Shown piece after piece: positions 19,415 through 27,219 of a DNA stretch of 64,000 bases. Source of the DNA: Arthrobacter alpinus (GTDB lineage: Bacteria > Actinomycetota > Actinomycetes > Actinomycetales > Micrococcaceae); contig NZ_CP012677.1 in assembly GCF_001294625.1 (NCBI RefSeq), forward strand, positions 3,100,001-3,164,000. Direction: 5' to 3'. Under the pieces are notes generated by a model. It did not search any database, was not told where the DNA came from, and saw nothing but the letters and a program-made list of their open reading frames with translations. The position numbers and the translations under genes are program-made. Numbering within the stretch: the first letter of the stretch is position 1; each line of letters starts with the position of its first letter.

Positions 19415-19876
19415 ATGACTTCTTCCACTCAAGCACCCCGCCGCGGTTCCATCCTGGTCTTGAACGGTCCCAACCTGAACCTTTTAGGCACGCGCGAGCC
19501 GGCCATTTACGGAAGCGCCACCCTGGACGACGTCGCGACGTTGACCGCTGCCGCCGCCAACGCCGCCGGGTTCGGGGCGGAATGCATCCAGTCCAACCAC
19601 GAGGGCGATCTGGTGGACGCACTCCACGGCGCCCGGGGCACTGCGGTGGCGATCATCATCAACGCCGGCGCCTACACCCACACGTCGGTGGCCATCCGGG
19701 ACGCGATCGCCGCCGTCGAACTTCCGGCCGTGGAAGTTCACATCTCCAACGTCCACCAGCGCGAGGAATTCCGCCGCCACTCCTACTTGTCGGCGGTGTG
19801 CCAGGCAGTCATCGTCGGCGCCGGCATCCACGGCTACGAGCTGGCCGTCAGCTACCTGGACAAGACCCTGCCGTAG
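19415..19876 (+). CDS. aroQ: Type II 3-dehydroquinate dehydratase
   Basis: A 153-aa enzyme of the shikimate pathway that converts 3-dehydroquinate to 3-dehydroshikimate. Family motifs are [20 protein letters not shown] (with the catalytic loop arginine and tyrosine), [22 protein letters not shown], and [15 protein letters not shown] with the catalytic histidine. The length is typical. CATTAT lies 6 bases before the ATG and no ribosome site is present, which suggests leaderless initiation. It stands alone, away from other aro genes, and converges on the MarP-like protease gene with a 13-base gap. Confidence 0.96.
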   Translation: MTSSTQAPRRGSILVLNGPNLNLLGTREPAIYGSATLDDVATLTAAAANAAGFGAECIQSNHEGDLVDALHGARGTAVAIIINAGAYTHTSVAIRDAIAAVELPAVEVHISNVHQREEFRRHSYLSAVCQAVIVGAGIHGYELAVSYLDKTLP

Positions 19877-19889
19877 GGCGCCGGGAATA

Positions 19890-21134
19890 TTACTTGACGC
19901 TGCAGGACCCCGAGGCGACGGGGCTGCTGAGCATGGGTGCGGCGGCGATCACCGGGGCCGTCTCCACCATAGTGAAGGCGAACCCGACGGGCTCCGACGC
20001 GGTGGATTTGGCGAAGATCACGCCCACCACATTACCGGCGGCGTCAAGCAGTGGACCACCAGAGTTCCCGGATTGCACATTGCCCGCCAGCTGGTAGACA
20101 TCCAGCAACGACTTTTGCGAACCGGTAATGTCCGGGATGAGCAGTGGGCCCGAGGAAAGCACCGTGGCTGGGCGAATCTGGAGGGGTCCTCCCAAGGGGT
20201 ATCCGACAAAGGCGGCCGCGGAGTTCGCTGGCAGGTTGGCGGCCGTGGGCAGCGGGGCAGCATCGAGACCGTCGACGGCCAGGACAGCCAGGTCCTTGAC
20301 CGGATCAAAGAAGACGACGCGGGCCCGCAGAGCCCCTTGTGTCTGTGTTTGCACCACGGGCATGGCCACCCCGGCAACTACGTGGGCGTTGGTCAGTACC
20401 CGGTCCTTGCCAATGACGAAGCCGGTTCCGGTCTGATTTTGTCCGCATTGGAACGCGGTACCGGAAATCATCATCACGGACTTGGCTGCCTTGTTCCACG
20501 CCGGTGTGTCGGTGCTGGCGGTGGGCGCTGCTACCTGGACGTTGGGGCCGGACGGGTTGAGGATCTGCGGAATTCCCTCCTCCAGCACCAAGGACCGCAG
20601 CTGTGCCGCGGCTGCCTTGACCGGGTCGGGGGTCCAGGCATCGATGCGGGAGATCACGGCGGAGTCGCTGAGCTGCTTGGAAACCACGGGGATACCCAAA
20701 TTTGTGACGCCGAATGCCAGCATCGATATGACGAGGGCACCGACCACAACGTTGAGGGCACCGCCAAGAATACGGTTCACGGAGCGGATGGAACCGAATT
20801 TCATGTGAGTGCCGATGGCACGGCCAACCCTGATCCCGATCGCATGGCCGGCTCCGATCAAGATAACCGTTACGCCAATGACGAACGCAGCTCGCCATCC
20901 GGGTCCCGGCGCATACTGGCTGGCCAACGGCGCGGCGAAAAACGCCCCAAAAGCACCGGCAATAAATCCTGCCAGCCCGCCCAGGCTCACCAACAGACCC
21001 GCCCTGAGCCCATAGATCAACTGCCACAACAGCCATAAAATCAGCAAAACATCCAACCAAGAAAAACCAAACACCCTGTACTTAGCCTTCCCTAGCTGTG
21101 AACCCTCCGTGCCAGCCACAAGCGAGGGCCGCAC
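19890..21134 (-). CDS. marP: MarP-like membrane serine protease (CvpA + trypsin domain)
   Basis: A 414-aa protein. The N-terminal ~145 residues form four membrane helices of the CvpA/colicin V production type. The extracytoplasmic half is a chymotrypsin-like protease with His in TNAHVV (~251), Asp in KDLAVLAVD (~281) and Ser in QSGNSGGPLL (~358). Two cysteines near the domain (Q-C-GQ and the C-terminal S-C-S) could form the redox disulfide known in mycobacterial MarP, which confers acid resistance. TAATAT occurs 6 bases before the GTG at 21134, so I place the start there rather than at the GTG 6 bases upstream. Confidence 0.88.
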   Translation of the reverse strand: MRPSLVAGTEGSQLGKAKYRVFGFSWLDVLLILWLLWQLIYGLRAGLLVSLGGLAGFIAGAFGAFFAAPLASQYAPGPGWRAAFVIGVTVILIGAGHAIGIRVGRAIGTHMKFGSIRSVNRILGGALNVVVGALVISMLAFGVTNLGIPVVSKQLSDSAVISRIDAWTPDPVKAAAAQLRSLVLEEGIPQILNPSGPNVQVAAPTASTDTPAWNKAAKSVMMISGTAFQCGQNQTGTGFVIGKDRVLTNAHVVAGVAMPVVQTQTQGALRARVVFFDPVKDLAVLAVDGLDAAPLPTAANLPANSAAAFVGYPLGGPLQIRPATVLSSGPLLIPDITGSQKSLLDVYQLAGNVQSGNSGGPLLDAAGNVVGVIFAKSTASEPVGFAFTMVETAPVIAAAPMLSSPVASGSCSVK

Positions 21135-21296
21135 AATCACATATTACCGGGACAAGCCATGCATTCCCTGCGTCGGAATCCGGTAAAATCCCATCCAAGA
21201 TCGCGGCGGATGCCAAATTGGTCACAAAATGGGCAAATATCTGAAAGAATCACTGTTAGGTCACAACTGTTTAGTTACATACTTCAAGGAGATTTC

Positions 21297-21974
21297 ATGG
21301 ACATCGAGGTACTGCGCCGGGCGCCCCTTTTCACCACGCTCGACGACGAGGCATTCCGCCTTCTGACAGACGAATTGGCCGAAGTGGACCTTTCCCGCGG
21401 CGCATCCGTCTTCCGTGAAGGCGATCAAGGCGATCAGCTGTACTTCATCGTTTCCGGCAAGGTGAAGCTGGGTCGCACCTCCCCCGACGGCCGCGAATCA
21501 CTCGTCGCCATCCTGGGCCCGGGAGAATTGTTCGGCGAAATGGCGCTGTTTGATCCGGCCCCCCGCAGCACCACCGCCACCGCCGTCTCGGAGACTCGTC
21601 TCGCCGGTTTGAAGAACGAATCCTTGAATGCGTTGCTGCGCAATCGCCCCGAGGTCTCCATGCAACTGCTGCAGGCCCTGGCCCGTCGCCTGCGCCGCAC
21701 CAACGACAACCTCTCGGACCTGGTCTTCTCGGACGTCCCCGGCCGCGTGGCCAAGGCCATCTTGGACCTGGCGGACCGCTTTGGCCGTCCCGCCACCGAC
21801 GGTATCCTCGTAGCCCACGAGCTCACGCAGGAGGAGCTGGCACAGCTCGTCGGCGCCTCCCGCGAGACCGTCAACAAGGCACTGGCCGAGTTCGTCCAGC
21901 GAGGCTGGCTCCGTCTGGAAGCACGCGCAGTGGTCATCTTGGACGTCAACCGCCTGCGCCAGCGCTCCCGCTAA
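21297..21974 (+). CDS. crp: Crp/Fnr family cAMP-responsive regulator
   Basis: A 225-aa global regulator. The N-terminal cyclic-nucleotide domain has the phosphate-binding cassette FGEMALFDPAPRSTTATA with the cAMP-contacting E and R. A long dimerisation helix follows (VSMQLLQALARRLRRTN). The C-terminal winged helix carries the recognition region LAQLVGASRETVNKALAEF. The length matches mycobacterial Crp (Rv3676) and GlxR. The ATG at 21297 has a strong AAGGAG 6 bases upstream; the longer in-frame reading from 21159 lacks one. A perfect 19-bp stem-loop follows the gene. Confidence 0.95.
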   Translation: MDIEVLRRAPLFTTLDDEAFRLLTDELAEVDLSRGASVFREGDQGDQLYFIVSGKVKLGRTSPDGRESLVAILGPGELFGEMALFDPAPRSTTATAVSETRLAGLKNESLNALLRNRPEVSMQLLQALARRLRRTNDNLSDLVFSDVPGRVAKAILDLADRFGRPATDGILVAHELTQEELAQLVGASRETVNKALAEFVQRGWLRLEARAVVILDVNRLRQRSR

Positions 21975-22052
21975 TCCCCAGCCCGTCCCAGAGCTCGCAG
22001 GCTCGCTCCGGGCCCCTTGGGGCTGTGGGCCCAAGTACATAGGATGCGCGCA

Positions 22053-22094
22053 CGACGTCGGCCCGACCACCGTATGGTGGTCGGGCCGACGTCG
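22053..22094 (+). terminator. crp terminator-like stem-loop
   Basis: The arms 22053-22071 and 22076-22094 are perfectly complementary over 19 bp with a GTAT loop. No T-run follows, as is common in actinobacterial I-shaped terminators. The right arm starts with GGTGGTCGGGC, the same 11 bases that begin the hairpin at 46827. Confidence 0.85.
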
Positions 22095-22217
22095 TTGAGG
22101 GGACGGATCACCGACGGCGGCGGAGCCGGTGTTTCCGAAGGCGACGTCAGGGAGGCCGAGGCCGCCCCCGGCCGATTGGCCGGAAAGTCGCCGAGGCAAT
22201 GCCGGTCCGCCGCCGAT

Positions 22218-22279
22218 GATGTGTCCCCTCAACGAGGGTGGGGTGGGGTGGGGTGATGTGTCCCCTCAACGAAGGGTGG
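22218..22279 (+). repeat. Direct repeat pair flanking a G-quadruplex motif
   Basis: GATGTGTCCCCTCAACGA begins at 22218 and again at 22255, each followed by a GGGTGG-type tail, with a 37-base period. The intervening G-tracts at 22236-22253 have single-T loops, which is predicted to be a very stable parallel quadruplex on the plus strand. It lies just past the Nudix stop codon. Confidence 0.8.
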
Positions 22280-23224
22280 CTACCGCTCGCGGCAGGCCGC
22301 GCCCTCGGATGCCGGCGCCACCGACACTTCCAGCCCAAAGGAGCCGTCCGACAGGGTCACCAAGTCGGGCTTGTACTCCCTGCTGGGTCGTTTGTGGTTC
22401 AGATAGGCGATGCAGCCGCGCGCCGCAGCCATCTTCTCCAAACTGATCTCCACGGCCGGGACGCTCAGCTCACCGAGCGTCAGACCCACCGTGCCTGGAA
22501 GGCCTATCTCGTCGCCGAGCATGGACGTGGCACGGGCCGCCAGGATGTCGCTGGCACAGACCCAGCGCCCCCAAACGCCCTTGCTGGCAAGGAGTTCCGG
22601 CTGCTGGCTGACAGGCAGTGCAGCCGCAAAGTAGCGGGTGTCGAAACGGCGGTGGGCAAAGTCAGGGCCTACCCAGTGGCTCAGCGGTTTGAGCAGGTCT
22701 GTGCGCAGCGCCAGGCCTCGGCGTTCGAGCAACTTCGCAAAGGTGGCGTCCTGGGAGGCGATGTCCTCACGCGCCTTCATCCATTCAGGCCCGGAAACGC
22801 CCTCAACCATGGATGCCGCGTCCGGGCCGGCCAGTAGGATGCCGGTTTCCTCAAACGTTTCACGTATAGCCGCCACCACATGGCGCTTGGCGAGATCCAC
22901 ATTGGTGGTGCCAAGGCTCTTGGCCCACTGCGCAGGTGAGGGGCCCACCCAGTCGGTGACGTCGTCGTCCGCGGGTTCCACGGTGCCGCCGGGAAATGCC
23001 ACGGTCCCCAAGGGTGAACCGCCGGGCCGGTAGGTCATGAACGCCTGCAACCCGGTGGGGCTGTCTTTCAACAGCACCACCGAGGAAGCAAAGCGGGGCT
23101 TGCTGGGTGCGCGTTCGCCAAAATCAAGCCAGGCCTGTGCGGCCACACGTTGATCGGCATTCAGCGGAAAGATCCGCTTGCCTGCGGGCCTGAGACCCGC
23201 GGGATTGTTACTGGAATTCGGCAA
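22280..23224 (-). CDS. Nudix hydrolase (NUDT19-like, interrupted box)
   Basis: A 314-aa Nudix protein. The GG of the box (FPGGTVEPADDDV) is separated from RETFEETGI by an insertion of ~30 residues, the arrangement known in NUDT19/RP2-type CoA-diphosphatases. That makes a coenzyme A derivative a possible substrate. Metal-binding RETFEE is intact. The start is a TTG at 23224 lying inside the end of the RidA gene, whose stop is 17 bases downstream. The ribosome site would be GAGG within the RidA coding sequence, suggesting translational coupling. No in-frame ATG lies close by. Confidence 0.83.
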   Translation of the reverse strand: MPNSSNNPAGLRPAGKRIFPLNADQRVAAQAWLDFGERAPSKPRFASSVVLLKDSPTGLQAFMTYRPGGSPLGTVAFPGGTVEPADDDVTDWVGPSPAQWAKSLGTTNVDLAKRHVVAAIRETFEETGILLAGPDAASMVEGVSGPEWMKAREDIASQDATFAKLLERRGLALRTDLLKPLSHWVGPDFAHRRFDTRYFAAALPVSQQPELLASKGVWGRWVCASDILAARATSMLGDEIGLPGTVGLTLGELSVPAVEISLEKMAAARGCIAYLNHKRPSREYKPDLVTLSDGSFGLEVSVAPASEGAACRER

Positions 23225-23693
23225 TCAACTCAACCTCAACAGGCGAGTCCAGGGGCAGCACGGAAACCCCGACGGCGGAGCGTGCGTGGATTCCTACCTC
23301 TCCAAATACTTCACCGAGCAGTTCGGAGGCACCGTTGATGACGCCTGGCTGGCCTGTGAATGAGGGGTCGGAGGCAACAAAGCCCACGACTTTCACGATC
23401 CGGGTGACGCGGTCAAGATCGCCAATGACGCTCTTGAGCGCTGCCAGTGCGTTGACGGCGCAGACTGCGGCGAGCTTTTTTGCGTCCTCAGCGGAAACGC
23501 CGGCACCAACCTTGCCCGTGACTGTGAGTTTGCCGTCAATAAAAGGTAGCTGGCCTGAGGTGAAGACATTGTTGCCGGCAACCACTGCCGGCACGTACGC
23601 AGCCACCGGGGCGGCGACGGCGGGGAGCGTCATACCAAGCTCCATTAAACGTGCCTCTATGCGGGAAGTACCTTGAGCCTGTGCGGGTTCCAC
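23208..23693 (-). CDS. RidA family protein (Rid/YjgF/UK114)
   Basis: A 161-aa Rid-fold protein. RidA deaminates reactive enamine/imine intermediates, but many family members have other roles. The C-terminal part holds the conserved VEVELIAEF. The usual catalytic Arg context is replaced by GIHARSAVGVSVLPLD, with its arginine in HARSAVG, so activity is plausible. The start is a GTG at 23693, only 2 bases after the preceding stop, with GAGAAGG upstream. It is coupled to the Nudix gene downstream. The order (small protein, RidA, Nudix) recalls the mycobacterial Rv3678A-Rv3678c neighbourhood. Confidence 0.88.
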   Translation of the reverse strand: MEPAQAQGTSRIEARLMELGMTLPAVAAPVAAYVPAVVAGNNVFTSGQLPFIDGKLTVTGKVGAGVSAEDAKKLAAVCAVNALAALKSVIGDLDRVTRIVKVVGFVASDPSFTGQPGVINGASELLGEVFGEVGIHARSAVGVSVLPLDSPVEVELIAEFQ

Positions 23694-23695
23694 GG

Positions 23696-23851
23696 CTAGG
23701 CCTTCTCTCGCTTGAGGTACGCAACCAGACCGTTGCCGTCGGGGCCGGTGATGACTTGAACCAGCTCCCAGCCATCCTCACCCCACTGGTCAAGGATCTG
23801 CTTTGTAGCATGAATAATAAGCGGAATCGTAGCGTACTCCCATTTCGTCAT
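23696..23851 (-). CDS. 51-aa DUF4177-like small protein
   Basis: A short but convincing gene: 51 codons, high coding bias, and the motif WEYATIPLIIHATKQILDQW followed by GWELVQVITGP and a basic tail YLKREKA. This is the compact pattern of DUF4177-type proteins next to RidA in many actinobacteria. The function is unknown. TACGCT stands 7 bases before the ATG, a leaderless signal. It is transcribed divergently from the PBP gene with only 36 bases between the two start codons, and is followed by the RidA gene after 2 bases. Confidence 0.85.
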   Translation of the reverse strand: MTKWEYATIPLIIHATKQILDQWGEDGWELVQVITGPDGNGLVAYLKREKA

Positions 23852-23858
23852 GCTTCAA

Positions 23859-23881
23859 AGCGTAGCCCCTACAGGTAAACT
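23859..23881. promoter_or_regulatory. Back-to-back leaderless promoters (DUF4177/RidA versus PBP)
   Basis: In the 36 bases between divergent ATGs, TACGCT (23859-23864, minus strand) lies 7 bases before the ATG at 23851. TAAACT (23876-23881, plus strand) lies 6 bases before the ATG at 23888. Each promoter's -35 region would fall on or beyond the other's transcription start, so the two should compete for polymerase. Confidence 0.6.
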
Positions 23882-23887
23882 GGGAAA

Positions 23888-26107
23888 ATGGCTGCAAAAA
23901 AACACCCCATTTTCGATACCGCCACAACCTTGGGAAAACTGGTTCTCTTTCTGGGTGTGAGTGCGGTCTGTGGTGTCCTGGTGGCCGGCCTCATGGTCCC
24001 GGCCGTGGCGCTGACAGGGAACACGGCCACGGCGTCCATCTCCTTTTTTGACGATCTGCCGGATGAGATGACCGTCGGCACTCCGGCCCAGTCATCGAAG
24101 GTTCTGGCCTCTGACGGGTCCTTGCTGGCCACGTTTTACAACCAGAACCGCACCGAAGTCTCCCTCGATGCAATCTCGCCCTTCATGAAGGACGCCATCG
24201 TTGCCATTGAGGACGCACGCTACTACGAGCACGGGGGCATCGACGCCAAGGGCCTACTCCGGGCCGTGACCTCCATGGCGAGGGGAGGCGACCGACAAGG
24301 TGCCTCCACTATCACGCAGCAGTATGTCAACAACATCATCATCCAGACGCTTGAAGCCAACGGCGAAGGTGACAAGGCCAAGGTCGGCAGTGACAAGGGC
24401 GTGGGCGAGAAGGTTCGCGAAATCAAGCTCGCCATCGCATTGGACAAGAAGTACTCAAAAGATGAGATCCTGCAGGGCTACTTGAACTGGGTGCTCTTCG
24501 CCAATGGCAACTACGGGATTGAATCCGCCTCGTCGTTTTACTTTGGCGTCTCCGCCAAGGACCTGACGCTTCCCCAATCAGCCCTGCTGGCCGGTGTAGT
24601 GAACCTCCCGGTTTACTACGATCCCTTGGCCAATCCGGAGAACGCCCTCTCCCGCCGCAACATGGTCTTGGACCGCATGTTGGACCTCGGGAAGATTGAT
24701 CAGGCGCAGTTTGATGCCGCGGTGGCCACGCCGATCGAATTGAACATCCAAACCCACAAGAACGGCTGCACCACCGCCGTTCGTGGCGAGTATTTCTGCC
24801 AGTACGCCACGAATCTGATCCTCAACGATGCCGCGTACGGAAAAACGCGGGCTGATCGGGAAAAACTGCTCTTCCAGGGCGGCCTGACCATCACCACCAC
24901 CTTGAATCCAGCACTGCAGGACGCGGCCCAGGCCCAGTTCGCAAACTTCACCCCCGTGGACAACAACCCTGACCAGGTGGGCCAGTCGCTGGTCAGCGTG
25001 CAACCCAAGACCGGGCAGATCCTGTCCATGGCACAGAACACGAAGCTCAACGCGCCCGAGGGGCAGTGGTCCAACGACTACAACTTCAATGTGGACCGTC
25101 TGGATGCCCAGGGTCAGTCCTTGGGTGGCGCCGGTGGCTTTGACGTTGGTTCAACCATCAAGCCGTTCACCTTTGCCGAGTGGTTGAACTCCGGCCACAA
25201 GATCAACGAGATCGTGGACGCCTCGGTACGGCGTTACCCCGCCACCAAGCAGTGGACCAACAGCTGTGGGGTCACAACGGGCGAATATGACTCCTCGAAG
25301 CCACCTTCCGTCGACCTGCAAAACGCGGACGGCGACAAAGGTTCCTTCTACAAGCAAGTCACGGCCCGCGAGGGTCTGTACAACTCGCTGAACACCGCCA
25401 CCTTCGCGACCGCGGCGAAGTTGGATATCTGCAACATCCAAAAAATGATGACGGCCACAGGAATCCACCAAGGCAACGACCCCAATCTGCCGTACAACCT
25501 TGACTACGCCAGTAGTCTGCTGGGCAGCGGCGAGGTGGCTCCGGTCATCATGGCCTCCGCGTTTGCCACCTTCGCCTCCGGCGGCGTGCACTGTGATCCC
25601 ATCGCGCTGCTCTCCATTACCAATGCCAAGGGTGACAAGTTCCCGGTACCGGGAGCCAACTGCCAGCAAACCGTCAAGCCGGAGGTTGCCGCCGGCGTCG
25701 TTTCCGTCCTGCAAGAGGTTTTGGTGCGTGGCTCCGGCTACCAGATCCCGTTGAAGTTTCCCGCCGCCGCCAAGACCGGTACCACCAATGACTCCCAGCA
25801 GACCTGGACCACCGGTTTCACCAAGGGCTTAGTCACCACGTCCTGGTTGGGCAGCGCCACGAACAAGAACACCTCCAACAACGGCAAGTTGATAGCCAAC
25901 CAGCGCGTCGACTACGTGGATGGCGCAACCTACGCGGGCAAGGCGTGGCAGGGATACATGAATCAGGTGGCTGGCAGCTTTGACGTCGCGGCCTTCGACG
26001 CCCCCCCGGCCAGCATGGTCAACCCCCCTGTCGTGGCGGCCCCCAAGCCCGATACCAAGGACGCCGCCAAGCCCAGTGACGCCCCGCCCGCAGAGAAAAA
26101 GGACTAG
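23888..26107 (+). CDS. Class A penicillin-binding protein (PonA-type transglycosylase/transpeptidase)
   Basis: A 739-aa bifunctional peptidoglycan synthase. One N-terminal membrane helix (residues ~15-42) is followed by a GT51 domain with EDARYYEHGG (catalytic Glu ~108) and GASTITQQYVNN. The transpeptidase domain has S422-TIK425, the SLN motif in YNSLNTATF, and KTG at 629-631 (KTGTTND). The tail is rich in Pro, Lys and Asp, with no PASTA domain, unlike mycobacterial PonA2. TAAACT is 6 bases upstream of the ATG with no ribosome site. The metallophosphoesterase gene follows after 10 bases. Confidence 0.95.
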   Translation: MAAKKHPIFDTATTLGKLVLFLGVSAVCGVLVAGLMVPAVALTGNTATASISFFDDLPDEMTVGTPAQSSKVLASDGSLLATFYNQNRTEVSLDAISPFMKDAIVAIEDARYYEHGGIDAKGLLRAVTSMARGGDRQGASTITQQYVNNIIIQTLEANGEGDKAKVGSDKGVGEKVREIKLAIALDKKYSKDEILQGYLNWVLFANGNYGIESASSFYFGVSAKDLTLPQSALLAGVVNLPVYYDPLANPENALSRRNMVLDRMLDLGKIDQAQFDAAVATPIELNIQTHKNGCTTAVRGEYFCQYATNLILNDAAYGKTRADREKLLFQGGLTITTTLNPALQDAAQAQFANFTPVDNNPDQVGQSLVSVQPKTGQILSMAQNTKLNAPEGQWSNDYNFNVDRLDAQGQSLGGAGGFDVGSTIKPFTFAEWLNSGHKINEIVDASVRRYPATKQWTNSCGVTTGEYDSSKPPSVDLQNADGDKGSFYKQVTAREGLYNSLNTATFATAAKLDICNIQKMMTATGIHQGNDPNLPYNLDYASSLLGSGEVAPVIMASAFATFASGGVHCDPIALLSITNAKGDKFPVPGANCQQTVKPEVAAGVVSVLQEVLVRGSGYQIPLKFPAAAKTGTTNDSQQTWTTGFTKGLVTTSWLGSATNKNTSNNGKLIANQRVDYVDGATYAGKAWQGYMNQVAGSFDVAAFDAPPASMVNPPVVAAPKPDTKDAAKPSDAPPAEKKD

Positions 26108-26117
26108 AGCGTAAACT

Positions 26118-27065
26118 ATGGGCACCCAACACAACCCCGCCTCGCGCCTAGCCACCCTTGGCTGGGCTGCTGGCCTGACCACGGCTGCTGGTGTTGGGTG
26201 CGTGGCGTATGGGACGTTGATCGAACGGAATTGGTTCACCCTCCGTCAGGAATCCGTGCCGATCCTGCCCGCTGGCTCCAAACCGTTCACAGTGCTGCAC
26301 CTTTCCGACATCCACCTCTCGCCTGGGCAGCACAAGAAGTCGGCGTGGCTGCGTGACTTGGCGCAGCTCAAACCCGATCTGGTGGTCAATACCGGTGACA
26401 ACCTCAGCCACCCTGACTCCGTGCCCCTTCTCTTGGCTGCATTAGCACCGCTGATGGCGTTTCCCGGCGTTTTTGTGCCCGGGTCCAACGACTATTTTGC
26501 CCCTCGATTCAAGAACCCGTTGGGCTACCTGACGGGCCCGTCGAAGTTGCCCAGGGACGCCAAGGCGCCCATTCCCTTAGACACGCAGGCACTGCACGCC
26601 GGTTTTGGCCAAGGCGGCTGGGTGAACCTGACCAACCGGGCCCAGTCCATCCCCTTGAACGGCATACGCTTTGATTTCAGCGGGGTGGACGACCCTCACC
26701 TCAACCGTGAACGCTACGCCGGGTGGCCGCGCGGTTCCAGCAACCAGGACAGCGCACCCCACGTGCGGATCGCCGTCGCCCACGCCCCCTACCAGCGGGT
26801 GCTCGACCATTTCACCACCGAGGCGGCAGACCTCATCCTGGCCGGCCACACTCATGGCGGGCAGGTCTGCCTGCCGGGCTACGGCGCCCTGGTCAGCAAC
26901 TGCGATCTTCCCACCTGGCGCGCCAAGGGCCTGCACGACTGGGATACCAACGGACACACGACGCCGGTCAATGTCTCGGGCGGCATCGGCACCTCCCGCA
27001 TGGCCCCTTTCCGCTTCGCTTGCCGCCCGGAAGCCGTGGTGCTCACACTGACGGCCAAGCCGTAA
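26118..27065 (+). CDS. Membrane-anchored metallophosphoesterase (Rv3683/YkuE-like)
   Basis: A 315-aa calcineurin-like phosphoesterase with an N-terminal hydrophobic segment (residues ~12-35), so the catalytic domain is probably extracytoplasmic. Metal-binding motifs are HLSDIHLSPG, VVNTGDNLSH, PGSNDYF, AVAHAPY and AGHTHGGQ, the complete set of the family. YkuE-type proteins bind the cell wall; the substrate is unknown. It follows the PBP gene by 10 bases, an arrangement shared with ponA2-Rv3683 in mycobacteria, suggesting a cell-envelope function. TAAACT directly abuts the ATG, so co-transcription with the PBP gene is more likely than a separate promoter. Confidence 0.9.
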   Translation: MGTQHNPASRLATLGWAAGLTTAAGVGCVAYGTLIERNWFTLRQESVPILPAGSKPFTVLHLSDIHLSPGQHKKSAWLRDLAQLKPDLVVNTGDNLSHPDSVPLLLAALAPLMAFPGVFVPGSNDYFAPRFKNPLGYLTGPSKLPRDAKAPIPLDTQALHAGFGQGGWVNLTNRAQSIPLNGIRFDFSGVDDPHLNRERYAGWPRGSSNQDSAPHVRIAVAHAPYQRVLDHFTTEAADLILAGHTHGGQVCLPGYGALVSNCDLPTWRAKGLHDWDTNGHTTPVNVSGGIGTSRMAPFRFACRPEAVVLTLTAKP

Positions 27066-27114
27066 CGTAGCTTCAGTGCGGGTGTGCGCGGTCACAACTG
27101 ACGTAGGCTGGGAA

Positions 27115-27219
27115 ATGCGGGGAAGCGCTATCCAAGGCCCTGCATCCCTGAGGAATTCCGGTAACGAAGACAACCGTTTCGCACGGTCAAAGAAGTGGCA
27201 TGGCGCAGACAATCAATAA
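27115..27219 (+). CDS. Candidate 34-codon leader ORF overlapping the ABC exporter start
   Basis: TAGGCT at 27104-27109 is followed 5 bases later by an ATG that opens a 34-codon frame. The frame ends at TAA 27217-27219, 17 bases past the ABC exporter ATG at 27200. The exporter itself has a poor ribosome site. A leaderless leader peptide could deliver ribosomes to the exporter start or sense stress. No similarity is recognised, so this may simply be the 5' leader of the exporter mRNA. Confidence 0.35.
   Translation: MRGSAIQGPASLRNSGNEDNRFARSKKWHGADNQ

Larger units (their letters stand above)
21975..22279. other. crp-Nudix intergenic region: hairpin, repeats and G-quadruplex
   Basis: This 305-base convergent gap has no coding frame. 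It holds the crp terminator stem-loop (22053-22094), an inverted copy of a CCCCTCAACGA motif (22092-22110), and two direct copies (22218-22240 and 22255-22279). Between the direct copies is a GGG-T-GGGG-T-GGGG-T-GGGG tract (22236-22253). The rest is GC-rich sequence with no assigned role. Confidence 0.7.

Noticed and set aside
21159..21296. N-terminal extension of Crp to 21159
   Set aside because: The extension has no similarity to Crp proteins, and a strong AAGGAG ribosome site sits before the ATG at 21297.
22218..22279. Possible short CRISPR-like array
   Set aside because: There are only two direct copies with a 19-base G-rich spacer and no cas genes anywhere in the window.
23651..23878. 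A plus-strand ORF opposite the 51-aa gene
   Set aside because: The minus-strand frame has a leaderless promoter, family-like sequence and couples to RidA; the plus frame has none of these.
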